The notes below the pieces were generated by a model. The model was not told the DNA's origin. It saw nothing but the letters and a program-made list of their open reading frames with translations, and made no database searches. Positions 23,776 through 31,622 of a DNA stretch of 36,076 nt are shown here, piece by piece. Position 1 is the first letter of the stretch. Every line of letters begins with the position of its first letter. Origin of the DNA: Candidatus Gastranaerophilales bacterium (GTDB taxonomy: Bacteria; Cyanobacteriota; Vampirovibrionia; Gastranaerophilales; Gastranaerophilaceae); assembly GCA_944322755.1 (NCBI GenBank), contig CALUPY010000025.1, positions 1 through 36,076 on the forward strand, given 5' to 3'. The translations under genes were made by a program, and so were the position numbers.

Positions 23776-24333
23776 CTATGAATTTTCTTCGTCTTTTGGA
23801 TATCTGCTGTCAATGAGACTTGAATTTTCATCATCGCTGTCACTATTTCCGTAAAAGACTGTCATATCGCTGGTTCTTGGTGTACCATATTCTGTTTTTG
23901 CCTTTTCAACTTCTGCTTCAATCCCAAATGCCTGAATCTCAGAACTTGTGATTCTACCGTCATTGTTTTTGTCTATCTGGTCAAAATAGTTTAAAACAGT
24001 ACTGGTAAGACTGCTGTTTCCCATTGCGCCGGATGAACAGAGCTGTACTATCTCATTGTAAGACAGCCCCTGGGTGGACAACTTTGATGTAAGATTGCTG
24101 ACATCAGAAGCGTTGATTTTTCCGTCTCCGTCTTCATCAAGAGCTGAAAAATTTTGTGCAAGATACGATGAAAAAGATGTGTTATACCCGAGCTGCTGCA
24201 GAGTTTCTGCAGAAGGGTTTGTTAAATCTTCATATGTAATACCGTTTTTGGAGTTTTGGGCAAGTATCGAATAGGTGTTAGTTAGTCCGTACAGTGCTGT
24301 TGAAAACAATCCGTTACCATTAAGTCTGCTCAT
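23776..24333 (-). CDS. EF-hand calcium-binding protein
   Basis: 185 residues from MSRLNGNG; a start five codons earlier lacks a ribosome site, whereas GAGGAT lies ahead of this one. Two canonical calcium loops are present: D66-E-D-G-D-G-K-I-N-A-S-D77 and D121-K-N-N-D-G-R-I-T-S-S-E132; the second has the preferred glutamate at loop position 12, the first an aspartate. No signal peptide is evident. The C-terminal 45 residues are acidic and serine-rich, likely disordered. It probably senses or buffers calcium; the partner is unknown. The N-terminal serine/glycine/asparagine stretch resembles non-classically exported proteins, but this is weak. Confidence 0.85.
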   Translation of the reverse strand: MSRLNGNGLFSTALYGLTNTYSILAQNSKNGITYEDLTNPSAETLQQLGYNTSFSSYLAQNFSALDEDGDGKINASDVSNLTSKLSTQGLSYNEIVQLCSSGAMGNSSLTSTVLNYFDQIDKNNDGRITSSEIQAFGIEAEVEKAKTEYGTPRTSDMTVFYGNSDSDDENSSLIDSRYPKDEENS

Positions 24334-24414
24334 AGAAATAATCCTCATTATTTTTATCCATGATTAGTTTAATGGTGTTTTGTAAAAAGTAAACCATTTA
24401 ACTATATGAAATAC

Positions 24415-24448
24415 AAAAAACGGAATAAAATTATTTATCCCGTTTTTT
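24415..24448. terminator. Terminator of the cysteine-rich gene
   Basis: AAAAAACGG-AATAAA pairs with TTTATCCCGTTTTTT (one mismatch), with T runs in both directions. It follows the minus-strand gene that ends at 24470. Confidence 0.75.
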
Positions 24449-24469
24449 ATATGTGTTTATAAGAAGAAA

Positions 24470-25087
24470 TTAGTCGCAACCGCAGCCGCAGTCATCCTTG
24501 CATCTGTCTTCACATCCGCAAGAATACTGGACGTCAGGCACTTTCTTTTTGCAGGTACAATCATAATCTTTATGCATTTTTTTGAAATCTTTCAGCTGAC
24601 AGCTTGTCAGGATAGATTTAAAACAGTCACAGTATTCTTCCTGTTTCTTTTTCAATCTGTCTTTTGCATCATTCATCTTATCTTTCTGACAGCGCAGCTC
24701 CTGCCTGCAGGCTTTTGCGCATTTGAGTTTTTCATATTTGCATTTTTCCTGAACATAACATTCTTTTAACTGTTCAATTTCATCAAAATATTTATTATCT
24801 ACCGCCTGTGCTTTTGCCGTCTGGTTTTGGTTCAGACACAATTTTTTATACAGTTCGCACCGCATTGCCATATAATCGCTTTTTGTCATACATGGAGTTG
24901 TAACCTGACATGGTCTGTCAGTCTGTGACTGAAAGGCATCCGGACAATCTGACTTAACCATTGGTGCCGCTCCGCAAGGCGCCGGGCCCGGTCTCAATAC
25001 AGGGCAGTTAATAGGAATTTCTGCAGCAAAGACACTCGCTGTTGAACAAACAAGAATAACACTCAAAGTAATAGCAAATTTTTTCAT
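24470..25087 (-). CDS. Cysteine-rich exported protein
   Basis: 205 residues with a textbook signal peptide (1-21, KKFAITLSVILVCSTASVFA). The mature part has about 23 cysteines. A proline/cysteine-rich N-terminal portion (CPVLRPGPAPCGAAP) is followed by a long lysine/glutamate-rich helical middle with regularly spaced cysteines (KLCLNQ, LKECYVQEKCKYEKLKCAKACRQELRC, EEYCDCFKSILTSC). It ends CGCEDRCKDDCGCGCD. The CGC-type tail and the GAAP motif resemble the N-terminal region of the SLH protein at 5554, hinting at a shared envelope context. Periplasmic disulfide cross-linking or metal binding is possible. No family recognised. Confidence 0.75.
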   Translation of the reverse strand: MKKFAITLSVILVCSTASVFAAEIPINCPVLRPGPAPCGAAPMVKSDCPDAFQSQTDRPCQVTTPCMTKSDYMAMRCELYKKLCLNQNQTAKAQAVDNKYFDEIEQLKECYVQEKCKYEKLKCAKACRQELRCQKDKMNDAKDRLKKKQEEYCDCFKSILTSCQLKDFKKMHKDYDCTCKKKVPDVQYSCGCEDRCKDDCGCGCD

Positions 25088-25204
25088 TTCTTCTCCTCAG
25101 GTCTGATGACTTATCTCTTACTGAAACAATTATAAAACTTGCTTCTTTTGAGTAAACTACACAGTCAGTCTGCCAGATGGCGGATATTTTAAAAATATTC
25201 AATG

Positions 25205-25238
25205 AAAAAAGCCACCCCGTTTTCGGAATGGCTTTTAA
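25205..25238 (-). terminator. Terminator of the rplJ-rplL operon
   Basis: On the minus strand AAAAGCCA pairs with TGGCTTTT (inner CCG/CGG) and a T run follows, right after the rplL stop. Confidence 0.8.
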
Positions 25239-25256
25239 GTTATTCTTAAAAGAAAA

Positions 25257-25637
25257 CTACTTGATTTCTACAGAAGCGCCAGCAGCTTCAAGTTGTTTTT
25301 TAATAGCTTCGGCATCTTCTTTTTTGATGTTTTCTTTAATCGGTTTCGGAGCTGCATCAACTAAATCTTTAGCTTCTTTCAAGCCAAGACCTGTGATAGC
25401 TCTAACTTCTTTAAGAACAGCGATTTTGTTAGCACCTGCAGAAGCAAGGATTACACTAACTTCAGAAGCTTCTTCTGCACCGCCTTCAGCTGCTGCACCT
25501 GCAGCGGGAGCTGCTGCTACAGCAACAGGAGCTGCTGCAGATACGCCGAATTTTTCTTCCATAGCTTTTACTAATTCAGCTGCTTCTAATAAAGTCAATT
25601 TTTCAATTGATTCTAAGATTGATTCTACGTTACTCAT
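25257..25637 (-). CDS. rplL: Ribosomal protein bL12 (L7/L12)
   Basis: 126 residues, standard length. The N-terminal dimerisation and L10-binding domain (1-33), an alanine-rich hinge (about 34-55, [17 protein letters not shown]), and the C-terminal factor-binding domain with [20 protein letters not shown] are all intact. It forms the mobile stalk that recruits translation GTPases. AAAAGGAG precedes the ATG. It follows rplJ after a 63-base gap. Confidence 0.98.
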   Translation of the reverse strand: MSNVESILESIEKLTLLEAAELVKAMEEKFGVSAAAPVAVAAAPAAGAAAEGGAEEASEVSVILASAGANKIAVLKEVRAITGLGLKEAKDLVDAAPKPIKENIKKEDAEAIKKQLEAAGASVEIK

Positions 25638-25700
25638 TGATTTTTCTCCTTTTTATTTTAAATATACCTTTTTGTTGTTTTAACGGCTATGCCGCAAGAC

Positions 25701-26219
25701 TTAAGCTTTTTGTTTTGCAACCGCATCGAGTGCTCTGACAAGACTGCTCATTACAGCATTTACTGCACCCGCGATACCTGTTGCCGGTGAATTTATGCAG
25801 CCAAGCATCTTTGCGTAAAGTTCTTCTTTCGAAGGTGTTTTTGCAAGTTCTTTAACCTGATCAGCATTCAAAAGCTGACCGTCAAGAGCAGCTGCGATAA
25901 TTTCACATTTTTTTGTATCTTTAATGAATTTGTCAAGAACTTTTGCAGCTGAAACTTCGTCATCAAAACCGAAAGCAATAGCTGTAGATTCTTTCATAAC
26001 ATCAGAAAGAACCTCAAAATTTGTTCCTTTCATTGCCAATTTAGCTAACGTATTTTTTGTAACTGTATAATCAGCGCCTTCTTTTTGAAGAAGTCTTCTG
26101 AGTTTTGTGATTTCTTCAACGCTAAGACCTTTATAGTTGGTTACAATTGCTACTTTAGCCTTTTCAAGATTTTCTTTTATGTGATTGATTTTTTCCTGTT
26201 TAAAGGCTTTTGTTGCCAT
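25701..26219 (-). CDS. rplJ: Ribosomal protein uL10
   Basis: 172 residues: N-terminal rRNA-binding domain (KVAIVTNYKGLSVEEITKLRRLLQKEGADYTVTKNTLAKLA) and a C-terminal helix for bL12 dimers (about 135-170). It anchors the L12 stalk on the 23S GTPase-associated centre. AAAGGAG lies eight bases before the start. Unlike in most bacteria, rplK, rplA and rpoB are not adjacent. Upstream is an L10-type leader RNA with a terminator, implying autoregulation by the L10-L12 complex. Confidence 0.98.
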   Translation of the reverse strand: MATKAFKQEKINHIKENLEKAKVAIVTNYKGLSVEEITKLRRLLQKEGADYTVTKNTLAKLAMKGTNFEVLSDVMKESTAIAFGFDDEVSAAKVLDKFIKDTKKCEIIAAALDGQLLNADQVKELAKTPSKEELYAKMLGCINSPATGIAGAVNAVMSSLVRALDAVAKQKA

Positions 26220-26322
26220 GATGTGCTCCTTTATATTTATTTTTGTATCGACCTTTATTTAAGTTTGTACCGTTTTGATTTATATCTCTGCAGATATTTA
26301 CCATTTTTCGGAATTTTTTACA

Positions 26323-26351
26323 CAAAAAAAATTTTGCGTCACCGCAAAATC
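26323..26351 (-). terminator. Attenuator-type terminator in the rplJ leader
   Basis: Minus strand: ATTTTGCG, a GTGA (GNRA) loop, CGCAAAAT, then seven or more T. It lies about 105 bases before rplJ and well after the L10-binding element, the position expected for attenuation. Confidence 0.75.
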
Positions 26352-26600
26352 ATCAGTTACATTATATTTAATGTAATTCGCTGCAGTCATTGCAGCTTCT
26401 GTCTGATCCTCGACAGGCTTTTTATTTTTAAGGGGAAACTGTTTTTTGCTTTTCCGACCTGTGAACTTGCTAAACATAATGTTTAACGTATTCAATTTGT
26501 CGACCGGTGTACTTGTCAAACATATCTTGACTTATTTGACCTTTGCCAGTCCCCCGCCTGTTGTCTGCGGTTCAAGTATTAATTTATATTAAACAGACCC
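26324..26600 (-). promoter_or_regulatory. Ribosomal protein L10 leader (autoregulatory mRNA element)
   Basis: The minus strand at 26557-26570 reads CCGCAGACAACAGG, matching the L10-binding signature of rplJ leaders, which imitates the 23S site CCCAGACAGCCAGG. Further down are short hairpins (TAAACA-TTA-TGTTTA; GCTGCA-ATGAC-TGCAGC; TTACATT...AATGTAA) and the terminator at 26323-26351. Two tandem 24-base modules (starting ATGTTTGACAAG at 26523 and ATGTTTAGCAAG at 26477; 19 of 24 identical) lie between. TTGATT and TATAAA with a short 15-base spacer just upstream may be the promoter. By analogy with Bacillus, excess L10-L12 would bind and favour termination; this mechanism is inference. Confidence 0.72.
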
Positions 26601-26656
26601 AAAAATCAACCATGAATGTAATATTTTTTAATATTCTTTACCTCATGTATAAATTT

Positions 26657-28669
26657 TTATGATTTTTTCGTATCTGCATGTTTTTGTTTGTATGCTTCCG
26701 GCGGAGAAATGACATCGGCAAGTTTTTGTCTTGCCCGCATCATCAAATCTTTTACGTCCACATTTTTCCCTTTTAGTGCTTCAACGACTTTGCGTCCGCC
26801 TGCACCGGCAGCAGCACCGCCAAGTGCCGTCAAACCAAGAATTAGCGGAAGATTTTTATCACTTTGTGTTTCTTTTTCTTTCTCTTTTTCAGCAAGTAGA
26901 GCTTCTGCCTGTTTTAAAATAGCAGCCTGCTCTTCTGCAGAAAGTCCATCTGTTTCTTTTTCAGCAGCAGAGGAACTGTCTGTCTTGACATCTGTATTCG
27001 AATAGGTCACTGCACTGTCTGAATCACCTTCATAAGTAGTGTCATCAACGAGCAAATCCTCAGGGAAACTTTCTAAATCCATATCTTCATTAACATTTAT
27101 GTCAAGCGTAAAATAATCTTCCATTGTCATTGCGTCGTTATAAGTTTTTTCACGGGTTTCTTTCCAGTTATCAAACATTGCGACTTCCTCAAAATAGGAA
27201 AGATCTCCTTCGACAACAGGATCATCAGCATGTGCTGCATAATAATTGCTGATCATACCCTCTTCAATAGCATTGCCCATTTCGAGCAAGCCGGCTTTTT
27301 TGCCCTGTTCTGTGTAATCAATTACACAAGGCTGATTATTATTATCAGTCATAACACCGTATACTTCATCAGTATTTACATCTCTGAAAAATGCATAGAT
27401 AATTTCGCCATCTGTCCCAGTCATGGCAAGCATTTCCATTTTTCTTTTTCCTAATGCATCGTTTGTTTCCAGAATACCGCTTGTGTATGCAATTTTTTCA
27501 TCTGCCTGGCGCACATCTAATAATGTAGTGAAACTGTTTGTTTTGACTTTCATTTTAACGTTATCGTCAGTTTCTTCAAGAATCTGCGCATTACCGGGCT
27601 CTATGCCTCTTGTGTAAAGAATATTCTGTAAATCATTGAATACAGCTTTCATCATCTTTGTTTCAGCTGCCGGAGGGGCATAGTCTGAGGTTGGGGTGAC
27701 ATCTTTAACGTTGGATGAATTTGACGTATTCACGTTATTTTCAGAATTATTTCCGTTAATAGATTTTTGATTATTCGGAAAATTTCTTGCATACGAATCA
27801 ATCATATCCTGATTTCTTTCCAAAAATCCTATTGGTCCAGAATAAAAACTTTCATGAAGTTTATCTTTATATTTTAAATCAGAAGAATTTGCACCATCGT
27901 TAGCCGGTTCTATGTTCTGATTTTTAGACTGTTCCTGTTGTCTGTATTGCAATAATTTGGCACTTACCATAGCTGGAGACCAATATGTAGCAGTACTCAT
28001 TGCAGCAGTTGTATAACAATTATTTATATTCATATCAAACAAAGACAGCGCTAAGTCTCTATTTTGACGATAATGTGCTCTTATCTTAGGTTGCTTTTTT
28101 ACTGTTTCAGGGGCATATGGATCCGGCTCTCCATTTTCTATAGCTTCTTTGCTCACATACTGTCTCAAAATATAGATATCTTTATAATAATCTATAGCTC
28201 TTTGAATTTTTCCCATTTGAACATCATTAAATTTGAACTGTTTTTTTAAATCTTCCCAATCTATTCTATTTTCCATATACAAATCAAATAGTTCATTCAT
28301 ATCTATCAGCTTAGGAGAGCGTTCACAATCAAACGCATAAAAATACAATTCATTCAAATTCAAATGCAGATATTCTGACTCGCCATCATATTGAGGGTCA
28401 TATCTGCTGTCTGTTTTGGGGTATACTTTTGGCGGCTGCGGGGGTGCCTGAATAGTATAAAATTGCGGCGCATCAGCATTCAATGTTGTTGAAGCAGCGA
28501 CAGGCTGCATGCCGGCCATTGCCATCATGACCGGAAGCATTTTTAAAATCGAAGCTCTGGTAGAGTGAGGATATGATATTTTGGGTTCTGTTTTTGGGTT
28601 TTCTTCCCTTTTGCCAAAACCTGTTGTGTATCCTTTACCCGTATAACCTTGTATTGCAGCTATTTTCAT
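26657..28669 (-). CDS. Large unknown membrane-anchored protein with T-G-F-G motif
   Basis: 670 residues from MKIAAIQGYTGK, chosen because AAAGGATT lies five bases upstream; the frame is open 26 codons further but lacks a ribosome site. TGFG at 16-19 is followed by a hydrophobic segment at about 41-60 (ILKMLPVMMAMAGMQPVAAS). Then comes a long acidic, tyrosine- and asparagine-rich body with a disordered N/S-rich part around 310-345, a more ordered block around 345-500 (KMMKAVFNDLQNILYTRG...), and an acidic stretch. A coiled-coil-like EKEKEKETQ region (about 577-605), a glycine/alanine-rich membrane segment (about 606-625) and a basic tail end the protein. No family recognised. Domain layout (early F-G motif, hydrophobic segment, body, late hydrophobic segment) matches the paralogue pair at 18966-20901. 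Confidence 0.72.
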   Translation of the reverse strand: MKIAAIQGYTGKGYTTGFGKREENPKTEPKISYPHSTRASILKMLPVMMAMAGMQPVAASTTLNADAPQFYTIQAPPQPPKVYPKTDSRYDPQYDGESEYLHLNLNELYFYAFDCERSPKLIDMNELFDLYMENRIDWEDLKKQFKFNDVQMGKIQRAIDYYKDIYILRQYVSKEAIENGEPDPYAPETVKKQPKIRAHYRQNRDLALSLFDMNINNCYTTAAMSTATYWSPAMVSAKLLQYRQQEQSKNQNIEPANDGANSSDLKYKDKLHESFYSGPIGFLERNQDMIDSYARNFPNNQKSINGNNSENNVNTSNSSNVKDVTPTSDYAPPAAETKMMKAVFNDLQNILYTRGIEPGNAQILEETDDNVKMKVKTNSFTTLLDVRQADEKIAYTSGILETNDALGKRKMEMLAMTGTDGEIIYAFFRDVNTDEVYGVMTDNNNQPCVIDYTEQGKKAGLLEMGNAIEEGMISNYYAAHADDPVVEGDLSYFEEVAMFDNWKETREKTYNDAMTMEDYFTLDINVNEDMDLESFPEDLLVDDTTYEGDSDSAVTYSNTDVKTDSSSAAEKETDGLSAEEQAAILKQAEALLAEKEKEKETQSDKNLPLILGLTALGGAAAGAGGRKVVEALKGKNVDVKDLMMRARQKLADVISPPEAYKQKHADTKKS

Positions 28670-29003
28670 ATTAATCCTTTCACACATCCACATTTTAAAA
28701 ATTTTGTTGTTTATAACAAAGTCTCTGCCATGTTTATGCAGAGCCAAAAAAGTATTTACTCAAACTTTTATGGGGTTAAAATATAAGAAGGAAACTCTTG
28801 TGACCTTCTGCAGTTGTCTCACTGCTTTCGCAGTCATATTTAGTAGTAAGAATTCAGTCGAGACTGTCATATTCTGTCCTATTAAACATATTTATTATAA
28901 GTCCTGTGACTTATTAATTTGCTACAATTATAAAATTTGTTACATTTTTTTACATCATACGTATAATCTAACACCAAATACACAACCGAATTTTTTATAC
29001 AAC
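28670..29003. other. Leader/intergenic region of the large unknown gene
   Basis: 334 bases without a gene. On the minus strand a GNRA-capped hairpin (CTGC-GAAA-GCAG, about 28825-28840) sits between GTCTC and GAGAC segments that can pair, suggesting a structured 5' leader for the large unknown gene. ATAAGTC-CTGT-GACTTAT at about 28896-28914 is a second hairpin, possibly ending the transcript of the gene that stops at 29004. No known riboswitch was recognised. Confidence 0.4.
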
Positions 29004-29504
29004 TTATTTTAAAATATAACCTGTTGCCTGTATTCGTCCGTTTTTATATTTTAAAATATAATAATTGTCTTTGGTATCAATAATAGAAGCCTCCATATCG
29101 GCCTGTTCTTCAAGATAAGATGTATCCATCGGCCGTTTTCTCGGACGTTTTCGGTACTTCTTTTCCAGCTTTTCTTTTTTCTTAAGTTTTTCTCTTTCTT
29201 CTTCCTCGTTCACGGCTTCTTCGACAAGATGTGCAACAGGAATAGAAGCTTTAATTTTATTCGACTCCACAAGATGAAGCATTTTTCTGTTAGGGGCAAG
29301 CACCACCTGATAAAACCCCGGAGGCAGAGAATTCTGGTCATAATCATAAAGCTGATAAGGAATATTAACAAGCGGGTATTTAGAAGACGGATAACCGTAA
29401 TAAACTTCCGGATTTTCAAACTCCAAAAGCCCTGACTTTTCGGTACGGTAGGGCATAATATCATCCGGATTATTCAAAGCTAAATAATTACAGTCCAAAA
29501 TCAT
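29004..29504 (-). CDS. Unknown protein with highly charged middle
   Basis: 166 residues. The N-terminal half (about 1-85) looks folded and rich in tyrosine, proline and aromatic residues (EVYYGYPSSKYPLVNIPYQLYDYDQNSLPPGFYQVVLAPN). The centre is a glutamate/lysine/arginine run (about 95-130, including KKYRKRPRKRP), and the end (about 140-166) is a short beta-type segment (YYILKYKNGRIQATGYILK). No signal peptide. The ribosome site (GGTGT) is weak. No family known. It lies downstream of secY beyond that gene's terminator. Confidence 0.65.
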   Translation of the reverse strand: MILDCNYLALNNPDDIMPYRTEKSGLLEFENPEVYYGYPSSKYPLVNIPYQLYDYDQNSLPPGFYQVVLAPNRKMLHLVESNKIKASIPVAHLVEEAVNEEEEREKLKKKEKLEKKYRKRPRKRPMDTSYLEEQADMEASIIDTKDNYYILKYKNGRIQATGYILK

Positions 29505-29540
29505 ACACCAATTTTTATAACATATTTTTATACTTATAGC

Positions 29541-29575
29541 AAAAAGAGCCCTGACTGAATCAGGACTCTTTCTTT
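29541..29575 (-). terminator. Terminator of the rpsE-rpmD-rplO-secY operon
   Basis: On the minus strand AAGAG-T-CCTGA, loop, TCAGG-G-CTCTT then T residues. It ends the operon directly after secY, so adk, map or infA do not follow. Confidence 0.82.
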
Positions 29576-29592
29576 TATTATGAAAAAATAAT

Positions 29593-30936
29593 TTACTCTT
29601 TCAAAAAGCTTTCATAGTTTTTAGCCAGCAATTGCGTTTTTATCTGATTGATAAAATCGAGAGCAACACCGACCATGATTATTAATGATGTAGCTCCGAT
29701 ACCCTGTAATGTTGTTATTCTTGTAATATAACTGGCAAAAGACGGTATCAAAGCGACAACGCCAAGGCATAGCGCACCTAACAGAGTAATTCTACTCAGA
29801 ATTTTATCAAGTGCTTCAGCCGTCGGTTTTCCGGGTTTTATACCGGGAATAGATGAACCGTATTTTTTAAGATTGTTAGCAATTTCCTTCGGCTGCATAT
29901 TCGGCATAATCGAAGCATAGAAGAAAGTTAAGAAAACAATCAGTAAGAAATACAGCACGTAATGCATTACACCTGACGGGCTCAGGAACGTTGTCAAACT
30001 GGTGATAACATCCTTAATCATACCTTCCGGCAAATTTGCCTGTCCGACAAGACTCAAAATAGTCGTCGGGAAAAGCAGAATTGCAATCGCAAAGATGATT
30101 GGCATAACACCGCCGGGGTTCATCTTGAACGGAATATATGTATTAACACCGCCGTATATTTTGTTGCCGACCTGTCTTTTCGGGTTTACAATAAGAACTT
30201 TTCTCACAGCTTCCTGCATTATGACAATCAAAATCATTGTTGCAAAGAATATAGCGAGAAGAAGCAGCAAACCGAGCTGCAATGATGAATCATTCATAAC
30301 CAGCGTGCCTGTCTGTTCACAGTAAAATGGTATACGTGATAAAATACCCACAAAAATCAACAGCGAACCGCCGTTACCGATTCCTCTTTCGGTAATCAGC
30401 TCAGCAAGCCACATTACAAACATTGCACCGGCTGTCAGTATTGAAACCGAGCCGACAAAGAACATGAACGGATTGATACCGGGAACAATAGCAGCCGGAG
30501 CCTGATGAAGCAGATAAAGCATAAATATGCTTGCCTGAAATATAGCAATAAACACGGTAAATACCCTTGTATACTGCGATATTTTTCTTCTTCCGGCTTC
30601 GCCTTCTTCTTTCTGCAGCTGCTCAAGATGAGGAATAACCACTGTCAAAAGCTGCATTATGATAGAAGATGTAATGTATGGTCCGATACCAAGAGCAAGT
30701 ATTGAAATATTTGCAAGCGCACCGCCTGAAAACAAGTCAATAAATCCGATGATATTATTGCTCTGTGCAAGTCTTGCGAACATTTCATTGTTTATTCCGT
30801 ACAAAGGCAAATGCACGCCCAGTCTGAACACAGCAATCATTAAAAATGTAAATATTAATTTTGATTTCAAGCCTGACGCCTGAAACATAGATACCACATC
30901 GTCCATTGACGGCGGTTTCATTCTTGCATTTTGCAT
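29593..30936 (-). CDS. secY: Protein translocase subunit SecY
   Basis: 447 residues, ten membrane helices, the channel of the Sec translocon in the inner membrane. Typical motifs: a cytosolic N terminus followed by FTFLMIAVFRLGVHLPL, the plug-region FSGGALANISILALGIGPYITSSIIMQLL, GNGGSLLIFVGI, and the C-terminal GKPTAEALDKILSRITLLGA. Length is normal. Its ATG overlaps the rplO stop by one base (TAATG), so the two are translationally coupled. It is the last gene before a terminator. Confidence 0.98.
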   Translation of the reverse strand: MQNARMKPPSMDDVVSMFQASGLKSKLIFTFLMIAVFRLGVHLPLYGINNEMFARLAQSNNIIGFIDLFSGGALANISILALGIGPYITSSIIMQLLTVVIPHLEQLQKEEGEAGRRKISQYTRVFTVFIAIFQASIFMLYLLHQAPAAIVPGINPFMFFVGSVSILTAGAMFVMWLAELITERGIGNGGSLLIFVGILSRIPFYCEQTGTLVMNDSSLQLGLLLLLAIFFATMILIVIMQEAVRKVLIVNPKRQVGNKIYGGVNTYIPFKMNPGGVMPIIFAIAILLFPTTILSLVGQANLPEGMIKDVITSLTTFLSPSGVMHYVLYFLLIVFLTFFYASIMPNMQPKEIANNLKKYGSSIPGIKPGKPTAEALDKILSRITLLGALCLGVVALIPSFASYITRITTLQGIGATSLIIMVGVALDFINQIKTQLLAKNYESFLKE

Positions 30937-31388
30937 TATACTAACTCAGCCTTTCCGCCTGCTTTTTGTATTTTTTCAGAAGCTGATGCAGTAAAGTAGT
31001 TAGCTTTAACAGTAACAGCTTTAGAAATTTCTCCGTTACCTAATACTCTCAAACCTTCTGATGAGGGATGAGCTTTTCCGTTTTCTATCAAATAATCCAA
31101 ATCAATTTCTGCTGCGTCAAGTTTTTCAATATCTTTAACATTGATTTCGGCGTAGTTGATAGCATTAAAGTTTCTGAAGCCTTTCAGTTTTGGCATCTGT
31201 CTGTAAGATGGCATCTGACCGCCTTCAAAACCTCTTTTTGCGCTGCTGCCTGAGCGCTGTCCTTCACCGTTGTGACCGCGGCAGCTGGTTTTACCGTGAC
31301 CTGAAGCTCTGCCTCTGCCTACTCTTTTAGATTTGCTGGTAGCGCCTTCGGCAGGTCTTAAATCTTCTAATGTAATTTTATCTGACAT
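30936..31388 (-). CDS. rplO: Ribosomal protein uL15
   Basis: 150 residues. The glycine/arginine-rich N-terminal tail (SKRVGRGRASGHGKTSCRGHNGEGQRSG), which threads into 23S rRNA, and the globular C-terminal domain are both present. AAAGGTATAAATAAAA precedes the ATG. Lies between rpmD and secY in the canonical spc order. Confidence 0.98.
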   Translation of the reverse strand: MSDKITLEDLRPAEGATSKSKRVGRGRASGHGKTSCRGHNGEGQRSGSSAKRGFEGGQMPSYRQMPKLKGFRNFNAINYAEINVKDIEKLDAAEIDLDYLIENGKAHPSSEGLRVLGNGEISKAVTVKANYFTASASEKIQKAGGKAELV

Positions 31389-31409
31389 TTTTATTTATAC
31401 CTTTCTTTA

Positions 31410-31601
31410 CTACTCAATTACTTCCAACAGGTGGGGAACTTTGTTTACCATACCCATAATTGTCGGACTGTTGAAGTGTTCAACTACCTGATTGGTCTTT
31501 TTCAAGCCGAGAGCATGAACGACTTTTATCTGTTTTTCAGTAGAACCAATAAGACTTTTAACAAGTTTTATTGATATTTTTTTGTATTTATCGTTTGCCA
31601 T
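31410..31601 (-). CDS. rpmD: Ribosomal protein uL30
   Basis: 63 residues, normal for bacterial L30, with KISIKLVKSLIGSTEKQIKVVHALGLKKTNQVVEH and the MVNKVPHLLEV end. Strong AAGGAAG ribosome site. Between rpsE and rplO in canonical order. Cyanobacteria generally lack rpmD, so its presence fits a lineage outside photosynthetic Cyanobacteria. Confidence 0.97.
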   Translation of the reverse strand: MANDKYKKISIKLVKSLIGSTEKQIKVVHALGLKKTNQVVEHFNSPTIMGMVNKVPHLLEVIE

Positions 31602-31622
31602 TTTTTTCTTCCTTTATTCCAA

